From NCBI GenBank assembly GCA_018697295.1, contig JABHTJ010000002.1, forward strand, positions 92,027 to 156,026: a DNA stretch of 64,000 nucleotides, read 5' to 3'. Positions 19,435-27,088 of this stretch are shown piece after piece. The position numbers were made by a program, and so were the translations under genes. Within the stretch, counting starts at the first letter, position 1, and each line of letters begins with the position of its first letter. Below the pieces are notes generated by a model. The model did no database searches. It was not told the origin of the DNA and saw nothing but the letters and a program-made list of their open reading frames with translations. The DNA is from an archaeon (GTDB lineage: Archaea; Nanobdellota; Nanobdellia; Pacearchaeales; GW2011-AR1).

Positions 19435-19510
19435 TAGCGAGAGCGGGATTTGAACCACGCGACCTTGAGGTTATGGGCCTCACGAGCTGACCAGACTGCT
19501 CCATCTCGCT
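19435..19510 (-). tRNA. tRNA-Met (CAT), probably initiator
   Basis: Reverse complement AGCGAGA...TGAGG-CCCATAA-CCTCA...GGTTCAAATCC...TCTCGCT-A; A1-U72 pair is an archaeal initiator feature. Confidence 0.85.
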
Positions 19511-19534
19511 ATAAATTAATTTACTTGAAAAGCA

Positions 19535-19541
19535 TTATAAA
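19535..19541 (-). promoter_or_regulatory. TATA box of tRNA-Met, about 28 nt from mature 5' end
   Basis: TTTATAA on minus strand. Confidence 0.6.
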
Positions 19542-19562
19542 GGTTTCTCTTCATTGGTTGTC

Positions 19563-20225
19563 ATGGGTAAATTAATTGGAATTGATGATGCTGGAAGAGG
19601 TCCTGTTCTTGGGCCGATGGTGCTTGCCGGTGTTTTGATTGAAGAGGAAGAAGAGGAAATTATTGGTTCTTGGGGGGCTAAAGATTCGAAGTTATTGACG
19701 CCGAAAAAGCGTTTTGAGATTAAGGAAAAGGTTATTGAAAAATTTGAACATTTTATTGTTACTTCAAAACCTATTGAAATTGATGAATCAAGTAATTTGA
19801 ATTATCTTGAGGCGATTAAAACATCGATGATAATTAATCATTTGATGGAACCTTTGAATGAGAAAGTTCGTGTGATTGTGGATTGTCCGTCTGTTAATAT
19901 TGAGGCTTGGTCTGAAGATGTTTTCAAGTTGGTTGAGAAAAAAGATTTAGTCGATTTGTTCTGCGAACATAAGGCCGATTATAATCATAAGATTGTTAGT
20001 GCTGCATCTATTTTGGCAAAAGAAAAACGAGAAGCCGAGTTAGTTCGATTGAGACGAGAGCTTGACGTTGATTTTGGAAGTGGGTATCCTGCAGATCCTA
20101 AGACAAAAGAATTTATTGCTGAACACTTTGAGAATCCGAAATATAAAGATATCATTCGGTTTTCTTGGAATACTGTTAAGCGATTGGTGAAGGCGAAGAA
20201 GAGCGGTCAGAAGAAGTTATTCTAG
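19563..20225 (+). CDS. rnhB: Ribonuclease HII
   Basis: MGKLIGIDDAGRGPVLGPMVLAGVL ... SAASILAKEKREAE ... GSGYPADPKTKEF. Confidence 0.94.
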   Translation: MGKLIGIDDAGRGPVLGPMVLAGVLIEEEEEEIIGSWGAKDSKLLTPKKRFEIKEKVIEKFEHFIVTSKPIEIDESSNLNYLEAIKTSMIINHLMEPLNEKVRVIVDCPSVNIEAWSEDVFKLVEKKDLVDLFCEHKADYNHKIVSAASILAKEKREAELVRLRRELDVDFGSGYPADPKTKEFIAEHFENPKYKDIIRFSWNTVKRLVKAKKSGQKKLF

Positions 20226-20272
20226 GTTAAAGTCCAACAAATCTTAAAAACTCAAGACTCTTACTTTGATTC

Positions 20273-23137
20273 ATGACGCACGTAAAAAGGATGGTGATGC
20301 AAGGCTTCAAGAGTTTTGCGCGGAAGACAGAGATTCCATTTGAAGACTCTATGAATGTAATTGTTGGGCCGAATGGTTCTGGTAAGTCTAACATTACAGA
20401 TGCTCTTTGTTTTGTTCTTGGGCGACTTTCTATTAAATCTATTCGTGCGGCAAAAGCTGCTAATTTAATTTTTTCAGGAAATAAAACTTTCAAAGGTTCC
20501 CAAGAAGCTTCTGTTGAACTAGTATTTGACAACTCTGATAAAACTTTTGCACTTGATGATGCAGAAGTTACGATTAAACGAACTGTTCGAAAGAATGGAC
20601 AGTCGATTTACAAAATTAATGGTGCGACAAAAACGCGACAAGATTTGCTCGAACTTTTAAGTCAAGGAGGAATCGATCCGAATGGCTTTAACATTGTTTT
20701 ACAGGGAGAAATTCAGTCGCTAGTCAAATCAACTCCCGAAGAGCGTCGTAAAATTATTGAAGAAGTTGCAGGAATCTCAATTTACGAGGCAAGGAAACAC
20801 AAATCTCTTCGAGAACTTGAAAAAACTTCTGAGAAGTTGAAGGAAGTTGGAGCAGTATTGAGAGAGAGGAATAGTTATTTGAAAAATTTGGACCGAGAAC
20901 GACAAGAAGCAATTTCTTATAAAAATTTAGATGAAGTTATTCGTCGTTGTAAAGCAACTCTAATCTCAAAGAGTCTTAAGGATAAAGAAAAAGAAATTTG
21001 GGCACTTGAAAAAATTGTTGGAAATCATGAAAAAGAAATTGAAAAAATAAAAAAAGTTGTTAGTGAAAAACAAGGTGGAATTGATTTACTTCAAGATAAA
21101 ATTTTAGTTGTGAATAAACATATTCAATCTTCTACTGGAGATGAACAAGAAACATTGCATCGAGAGTTATCTGATTTGAAAGCCGATCTTGCAGGTCTTA
21201 TGGTTCGTCAGGAAAACTTTGAAGTGCGTGTTGATGGTGAAAAAGAAAAAGTTATTGAATATAAGAAAAAAATTGAAGTTTTTCAAGTTGAAATTTCTCA
21301 AATTCGACACAGTAGTCCAGAAATTAAAAAACAACAAGAAGAACACAAAATTCTTTCTGAAAAATTTGATATTTTAGAACAACAGCGTCGGAAATTTTAT
21401 ATTTTAAAATCTGAACTCTCAACTCTTGAACACGAAAAACTTTCTCGTGAGAAATTCTTGATTGAATCTAAAAAGGAAATTTCCTTGATTGAACAAACCA
21501 TTACTACCTTGTTTAATGAAATAAAATATGCGAAATCTACAGAACAGGCAATGAAGAAAAAAACTGTTTTTGAAACTGAATTAGAACAGGTTCTTGAAAA
21601 AATAAAGAATTTGGAAAAAGAGATTTTGGAAAGTGAGAGAGAAACCGCCGTTTTTGGAAAAGAAATTGAACGGGAAAAATCTTTGCAAGGAGAAGTTACT
21701 CAGATTGATTTTTGTCCTATTTGTAAACAAGAAGTTGGAGAAGATCATAAACATGACATTTCTCAAAAAGCTCGTGAGAAAATAGTTTCTGCTCAAAAAA
21801 TAATTGATAAAAATCATCTTTTGCGAGTTGAACATACAAGAACAATTGAAGAACTTCAAACTCGTTCAATGAGACTTCGGCAAAATATTAGTGAAATTGG
21901 AATTGATTTGGTGAAAATAAAAATGGGTGAAGATAAGCGAGAAGCCATTTCTCGTGTAAGGTTATCTATTACTGAGGCTGAACAAGACATAATTTCTCTT
22001 AATAAGAGGCTTCATAAGGTTAGAAGTGATTTTGATTCCTTAAAGGATATTGAAGAAAAATATGATCAGACTCGATTGTTGCTTCAAGATTTAACTTTTC
22101 ATGACTTGGATGTTGACACTGAGATTTCGGTTAAGCGTCGTGAAGTTAATCGACTTACTGCTGAATTAAAATCGAGTGTTCGAGAAATTGAGGATTCGAC
22201 GATTGAACTCAAAAAACTTAGTGTCGTGATTCTTGAGAAGGAAAAATTTGCTAAGAAGAAGGAAGTTGAAGAACAATTACTTTACGATAAGTTCCAGAAA
22301 TATTTTCAGGAAAAAAATGAGCTTGCAGATAAACAAAAAGTTTTGGAAACTGATATGATGGGGTTGCAAAATACTTCTCGTAACTTTGAAGAAAAAATTA
22401 ATGAGAATAAAATTTATCGGGCACAGTATAATGCGCAAATTGATTCTTTGAAAACTGAACTTGCAACATTTGGCTCTGTCGAACTTTGGAGTGGAACTGT
22501 CGAGCAGATAAAAGAACGATTACAAAAATCTCAATTTAGAATTTCTAAGCTTGGTAATGTTAATTTAAGGGCCTTGGAAGCTTTTGAAAAAGTTTCTGAA
22601 CAATGTAAGGGAATTGAAGAAAAGGTCGGAGTTATTGAAAGAGAAAAAGAAAATATTGAAAAAATAATCTTGGAAATTGATAAGAAGAAAAAGAAGTCAT
22701 TTATGAGAACACTTGAAGCAGTGAATGAACTTTTTACCCGGAATTTTTCCCAGCTTTCTCGGAAGAGCTCAGTATTTTTAGAACTTGAGAATAAAAAAGA
22801 ACCGTTTGAAGGCGGACTTAATATTTTGGTCAAGGTTTCTCGAGGAAGATATTTCGATATCACAAGTTTATCTGGTGGTGAGAAAACAATGGTTGCACTC
22901 TCGTTAATTTTTGCTATTCAAGAATATAAGCCTTATTGTTTTTACATCTTCGACGAAATTGATGCAGCATTAGACAAACATAACTCTGAATTACTTGCAG
23001 CTCTTATTCAAAAATATATGAAGACAGGGCAATATATCATTATTACTCATAACGATACTCTGATTAGTGAAGGGAAGAACTTGTATGGGGTTTCAATGCA
23101 GGAAAATATTTCTAAAATTATTAGTTTAAAGATTTAG
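20273..23137 (+). CDS. SMC-family ATPase with a central Rad50-like CPIC zinc-hook motif instead of a recognisable hinge
   Basis: GPNGSGKSNITDALCFVLG; RRKIIEEVAGISIYEARK; LSGGEKTMVALSLIFAIQ; FYIFDEIDAALD; coiled coils; FCPICKQEVGEDHKH at codons 480-494 of 954. Confidence 0.88.
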   Translation: MTHVKRMVMQGFKSFARKTEIPFEDSMNVIVGPNGSGKSNITDALCFVLGRLSIKSIRAAKAANLIFSGNKTFKGSQEASVELVFDNSDKTFALDDAEVTIKRTVRKNGQSIYKINGATKTRQDLLELLSQGGIDPNGFNIVLQGEIQSLVKSTPEERRKIIEEVAGISIYEARKHKSLRELEKTSEKLKEVGAVLRERNSYLKNLDRERQEAISYKNLDEVIRRCKATLISKSLKDKEKEIWALEKIVGNHEKEIEKIKKVVSEKQGGIDLLQDKILVVNKHIQSSTGDEQETLHRELSDLKADLAGLMVRQENFEVRVDGEKEKVIEYKKKIEVFQVEISQIRHSSPEIKKQQEEHKILSEKFDILEQQRRKFYILKSELSTLEHEKLSREKFLIESKKEISLIEQTITTLFNEIKYAKSTEQAMKKKTVFETELEQVLEKIKNLEKEILESERETAVFGKEIEREKSLQGEVTQIDFCPICKQEVGEDHKHDISQKAREKIVSAQKIIDKNHLLRVEHTRTIEELQTRSMRLRQNISEIGIDLVKIKMGEDKREAISRVRLSITEAEQDIISLNKRLHKVRSDFDSLKDIEEKYDQTRLLLQDLTFHDLDVDTEISVKRREVNRLTAELKSSVREIEDSTIELKKLSVVILEKEKFAKKKEVEEQLLYDKFQKYFQEKNELADKQKVLETDMMGLQNTSRNFEEKINENKIYRAQYNAQIDSLKTELATFGSVELWSGTVEQIKERLQKSQFRISKLGNVNLRALEAFEKVSEQCKGIEEKVGVIEREKENIEKIILEIDKKKKKSFMRTLEAVNELFTRNFSQLSRKSSVFLELENKKEPFEGGLNILVKVSRGRYFDITSLSGGEKTMVALSLIFAIQEYKPYCFYIFDEIDAALDKHNSELLAALIQKYMKTGQYIIITHNDTLISEGKNLYGVSMQENISKIISLKI

Positions 23138-23163
23138 GCTGAAAATTAACTTTTTAAATTTTT

Positions 23164-23370
23164 AAAAAAAAGGTGAGAAGAGAAAAACCGAAGCTTTTCT
23201 CAACTCGGGTGTTTAACCGAAGTTAAACGACATTTGACCGAAATCAAATGTTCAACCGAAGTTGAATATAAGTGGAGGCAAAATAACCGAAGCTTTTTTA
23301 CCTCCGATGTTTAACCGAAGTTAAACAACAATTGAACCGAAGTTCAAAAGACTAAACCGAAGTTTAGTAA
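23164..23370 (-). ncRNA. Candidate ncRNA: tandem array of eight UUCG tetraloop hairpins (two about 99-nt units of four)
   Basis: Loops (plus-strand CGAA) at 23189, 23218, 23239, 23257, 23288, 23316, 23338, 23358; complementary stems of different sequence; minus-strand TATA 23391-23398; minus-strand U8 at 23164-23171; no ORF covers it. Confidence 0.85.
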
Positions 23371-23390
23371 AATAGTGTTGTTTTCTAGAT

Positions 23391-23398
23391 GTTATAAA
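23391..23398 (-). promoter_or_regulatory. TATA box of the candidate hairpin-array RNA
   Basis: CTTTATAAC on minus strand, centre about 27 nt upstream of hairpin 8 outer edge (23368). Confidence 0.6.
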
Positions 23399-23489
23399 GC
23401 TTGTTGTTCATTTTGGGGTAGTAAAATTTTTGTTATAAATAGGTCCTATTTTATTTAATTTAATGGACGGTGAAAACTAACTTCAAGAA

Positions 23490-24029
23490 TTATTTTTGAT
23501 TTAATTTCTTCTTAATAAAATTAAATTTAATTGCTCTTGCAGGAAGAATCCAACAAAATAGTTCTTGATAAATTCTCATGGTTTTGTAGCTGATATTGAT
23601 TAGATTTTCTAATGGTTTGAAAAATTTTCGCCAGATTAATCTCCTATTGATTATTTCGAAATTCATTAGACTGTTAAACGGTCCTCTGAAATGATTTTTT
23701 TCCTTCTGGGTTATTGTATTAAATGTAGTAATCCCAAAAAAATGTTTATGGTCTATGTCCGCAAATGCACATTCGCTCGCAAAGTATGGGACCTCTACTT
23801 GTAGCTCTCCATTTAATTTTAATATTCTGTGACATTCTTTTAAAACTTTGATTGGATCTTCTAAATGTTCTAGGACGTGAGATATTAAAATAAAATCGAT
23901 AGAATTTTCTTTGAATGGATATGGAAATGTGTTCAAATCAAAATGCTTGTCTGCTTTCAAATTTTGTCTTAAATCACAATTAACAAAATCCTTTCGATAG
24001 TTAAAACCGCAACCTAAATTTAATTTCAT
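23490..24029 (-). CDS. SAM-dependent class I methyltransferase
   Basis: LNLGCGFNYRKDFVNCDL ... IDFILISHVLEHLEDPIKVLKECHRILKLNGELQVEVPYF. Confidence 0.87.
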   Translation of the reverse strand: MKLNLGCGFNYRKDFVNCDLRQNLKADKHFDLNTFPYPFKENSIDFILISHVLEHLEDPIKVLKECHRILKLNGELQVEVPYFASECAFADIDHKHFFGITTFNTITQKEKNHFRGPFNSLMNFEIINRRLIWRKFFKPLENLINISYKTMRIYQELFCWILPARAIKFNFIKKKLNQK

Positions 24030-24114
24030 TTTATGAATCTTCTTTTAGAGGTTTTTTTCATTATATAATACTTGCGATGGTCTAGTTAGTGTCTAAGGCA
24101 TACTTTTAATAAAA

Positions 24115-24879
24115 TTATTTTTTTAGAATTATGCCGACGGGGCAATGATCGCTTCCAGTCACTTTAGGTAGGATAAAAGCGTTTTCCAAAATTGATCTAA
24201 TGGTTTTTGAAATGAGAAAATAATCAATTCTCCAACCGACGTTGTTTGTTCGTGCGTTTCCAAAATAAGACCACCAAGTATAGTGATTTGCTTCTTTATT
24301 AAATTCTCTAAATGTATCAATTAAATCTTCCTTGACATAGTTATCCATTCCTTTTCTTTCTTCAATCGTAAATCCTGCACTTCTTTGGTTTGGTTTTGGT
24401 CGTGCAATATCGATTTCTTTATGGGCGACATTTAAATCTCCGCACACGATTGCAGGTTTTTTCTTTTCTAAATTTTTAATGAATTTGAGAAATTCTTTAT
24501 CCCAATCTTGTCTTCCGTCGAGACGCTCCAAGCCTCGTTTTGAATTTGGGGTGTAAACATTGATAAGATAATAGTTTTCGAATTCTAGTGCGATTACTCT
24601 TCCTTCGTTGTCATTCATTGGTTCGTCGCCATAGAGAACTGCAACTGGTTTTATTTTACTAAATATTGCTGTTCCCGAATAACCTTTTTTTTCTGCAGAA
24701 TTCCAATAGTGATGTTCATAGTTGTGCATTATCTCATCGACTTGGTCTGGATGTGCTTTTGTTTCTTGAACACATATAATATCTGGATTTTCTTCTTCTA
24801 TGAAATCATGAAATCCTTTTTTTAGAATTGCTCGGATGCCGTTGACATTCCACGAAATTATTTTTATTTTTTTTGTCAT
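24115..24879 (-). CDS. xth: Exodeoxyribonuclease III
   Basis: KIISWNVNGIRAILKKGF ... ICVQETKA ... CGDLNVAHKEIDIARPKPN ... WRIDYFLIS ... GSDHCPVGI. Confidence 0.94.
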   Translation of the reverse strand: MTKKIKIISWNVNGIRAILKKGFHDFIEEENPDIICVQETKAHPDQVDEIMHNYEHHYWNSAEKKGYSGTAIFSKIKPVAVLYGDEPMNDNEGRVIALEFENYYLINVYTPNSKRGLERLDGRQDWDKEFLKFIKNLEKKKPAIVCGDLNVAHKEIDIARPKPNQRSAGFTIEERKGMDNYVKEDLIDTFREFNKEANHYTWWSYFGNARTNNVGWRIDYFLISKTIRSILENAFILPKVTGSDHCPVGIILKK

Positions 24880-24945
24880 CTCTTCTTATAATTATTTCGT
24901 TATTTAATGTTTGCTAATTTTGTGAAAATCTCTTGACTCGTTACT

Positions 24946-24953
24946 TTTATAAG
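24946..24953 (+). promoter_or_regulatory. TATA box for the tRNA-Ser locus
   Basis: TTTATAAG centred about 27.5 nt before 24977. Confidence 0.6.
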
Positions 24954-24976
24954 GTAAAAAGGTTGAATTATTTTAG

Positions 24977-24991
24977 GCTCACATCGCATAA
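24977..24991 (+). repeat. Exact duplicate of the first 15 nt of tRNA-Ser(GCT)
   Basis: GCTCACATCGCATAA at 24977-24991 and 25034-25048. Confidence 0.9.
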
Positions 24992-25033
24992 AGTAACTCT
25001 AGAAAAGTTTCATGAATGCAATGATTTGCTTGT

Positions 25034-25114
25034 GCTCACATCGCATAATGGTATTGCACCGGATTGCTAATCCGGACCCTTCGGGGTACCCAGGTTCGAT
25101 TCCTGGTGTGAGCG
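25034..25114 (+). tRNA. tRNA-Ser (GCT), type II
   Basis: GCTCACA/TGTGAGC; CCGGA-TTGCTAA-TCCGG; variable arm CCC-TTCG-GGG; CCAGG-TTCGATT-CCTGG; discriminator G. Confidence 0.93.
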
Positions 25115-25266
25115 TTTTAACCGAAGATATAATCTTATTTTAGATAATCAACTTTTACAAAACTATATAAACAACATTTGTTATTATTTTTATAAGAAGA
25201 GATGATGGGAATTATATTTAATAAAAAATTCAATGAGAATTTAAGTGAAAGGGGGTATTTAGAATA

Positions 25267-25746
25267 ATGAATATGAATAATAAACGAGGTATTTCTGCGA
25301 TTGTTGCGACTGTTCTAATTATCCTTATCACTGTTGCTGCTGTGACGATTATCTGGGCTGCTATTATTCCTTTGGTTTCAAACCAATTAGAAAAGGGAAG
25401 TGCATGTCTTGACGCTACGAGTCAATTAACTATTGTTGATCAAGGATTTACATGTGGTGGTGCGGCTCCTGGAGATCTTCAAGTTCAAGTTAAATTAGGG
25501 GCAGGCGATGTAACTTTGGCAGGAATCCAAGTTATTGCAACTGATGCTACGGGTAATTCTATTGCAGGAGATACTCTTGCAGGTACTGCTACTGGGACCC
25601 TTCCAGGGAAAAATGAAGCAAGTATTTTGCTTCATCCAACTTCTGCTGTTGGTACTTCTACTGTTTCTGTTGCTCCAATGATAACTCTTGGTGCAACTGT
25701 TGAAACTTGTGATGTTGCTGCTACACTTGCGATTACTGAGTGTTAA
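25267..25746 (+). CDS. Type IV pilin/archaellin-like protein 1
   Basis: Class III signal peptide NNKRG/ISAIVATVLIILITVAAVTIIWAAIIPLV. Confidence 0.85.
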   Translation: MNMNNKRGISAIVATVLIILITVAAVTIIWAAIIPLVSNQLEKGSACLDATSQLTIVDQGFTCGGAAPGDLQVQVKLGAGDVTLAGIQVIATDATGNSIAGDTLAGTATGTLPGKNEASILLHPTSAVGTSTVSVAPMITLGATVETCDVAATLAITEC

Positions 25747-25857
25747 ACTCTAATTTAATTTTTTTTATTTTTTCTCTCTTTTTTTTTGAAAAAGGGAATT
25801 TTACTTTTTTATCCAATAATTATTTAAATGATATTTGTCATTTTATTCTAAGAGATG

Positions 25858-26409
25858 ATGGCAATATTTGATATGAATAATAAACGAGGTATTTCTGCGA
25901 TTGTTGCGACTGTTCTAATTATCCTTATCACCGTTGCTGCTGTGACGATTATCTGGGCTGCAATTATTCCTTTGGTTTCAAACCAATTAGAAAAGGGAAG
26001 TGCATGTCTTGATGCTACAAGTCAGTTAAGTATTGTTGATAAGGGTTTTACTTGTTGGGAGGAAGATGATCCACTGACTATCAGGCAAACATTTATACAA
26101 ATAAAACGTGGAGCTAAAGAATTTGATTTAACTGGAATTTATTTATCTACTGAAACTGATGGAGTTTCTTATTCTTTTAATACTTCATCAGCTAACGTTA
26201 AGTCTCCCCCACTTTTTTCTGCCCCAAAGATTCCTTTTGAAAATGAAATTCAAGTTATAAAAATCGTTGTAGTTGGCTCTGTTGCTCACCCCTTTAGTTC
26301 AATGCCGATTCCCGATAGGGTTTCGATTGCTCCAATCATTACGCTTGGTAGTTCAGAAATTGTTTGTGATGTTGCGTCTACTATTGAGATTTCCGAATGT
26401 GGCGCTTAG
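25858..26409 (+). CDS. Type IV pilin/archaellin-like protein 2, paralog of the preceding gene
   Basis: N-terminal about 55 aa nearly identical to pilin 1, then divergent. Confidence 0.85.
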   Translation: MAIFDMNNKRGISAIVATVLIILITVAAVTIIWAAIIPLVSNQLEKGSACLDATSQLSIVDKGFTCWEEDDPLTIRQTFIQIKRGAKEFDLTGIYLSTETDGVSYSFNTSSANVKSPPLFSAPKIPFENEIQVIKIVVVGSVAHPFSSMPIPDRVSIAPIITLGSSEIVCDVASTIEISECGA

Positions 26410-26468
26410 TTTTTTTTATCTTAATTTTTATCCAATAACTATTTAAATCGTTGATGCATTTTATTTTG

Positions 26469-27005
26469 ATGAGGCGATTAGTTAATACACGTGGACAAGT
26501 CTGGGTTGAGACGGTGATTTATACTCTTATTGGAATTGCAATTATTGGTCTTGTCTTGAGTGTTGCGAAGCCCAAGATTGACGAGAAAAAAGACGAGGTA
26601 GTAATTAATCAGGCTATTGATGCATTGAATATTATTGATGGCAAGATTGATGCCGTTGCTGGTTCTACTCCCGGTAATCGACGAATTATAGATTTAGAAG
26701 TTGGTCGAGGAGAAGTTCAACTTGATGTTGAAGGAAATAATATTGTATGGATTGTTGATTCAAGCTATCTTTATAGTGAGCTGGATATAACAATTCCTGT
26801 TGGAAATATTGATGTTACGACAAAACAAGGCGGGGAAAAATACCAGGTTTTTTTGAACGTTTCTTATTCTGAAGATTTGGTATTTGAAGAACAGACGACT
26901 GGTGTTAAAAGTTTACTTCAAGCGCCAACGCCGTATCAACTTATGGTTGAAAATGATGGTGTGAATGCTCTTGGTGAGGTTATCGTTCTTATTCGTGAGA
27001 GTTAG
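26469..27005 (+). CDS. Pilin-like secreted protein
   Basis: NTRGQVWVETVIYTLIGIAIIGLVLSVAKPKIDEKKDE. Confidence 0.75.
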   Translation: MRRLVNTRGQVWVETVIYTLIGIAIIGLVLSVAKPKIDEKKDEVVINQAIDALNIIDGKIDAVAGSTPGNRRIIDLEVGRGEVQLDVEGNNIVWIVDSSYLYSELDITIPVGNIDVTTKQGGEKYQVFLNVSYSEDLVFEEQTTGVKSLLQAPTPYQLMVENDGVNALGEVIVLIRES

Positions 27006-27088
27006 AATTATTTTTGATTTTAAATTGACGCTCTTTTGAGATAAGATTTAATAAGGCGGATTTCTTTAAAGCGTTATGGTGATAATTG

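Noticed and set aside
23164-23370. CRISPR array or tandem DNA repeat interpretation of the CGAA/UUCG array
   Set aside because: Repeated unit is only an invariant 4-nt loop with self-complementary, differing flanks; intervals are irregular (18-31 nt), no constant repeat of 24-37 nt and no spacers; no cas genes nearby
25117-25140. Further member of the UUCG hairpin family (AACCGAAG after tRNA-Ser)
   Set aside because: Flanking sequences are not complementary, so no hairpin forms around the loop
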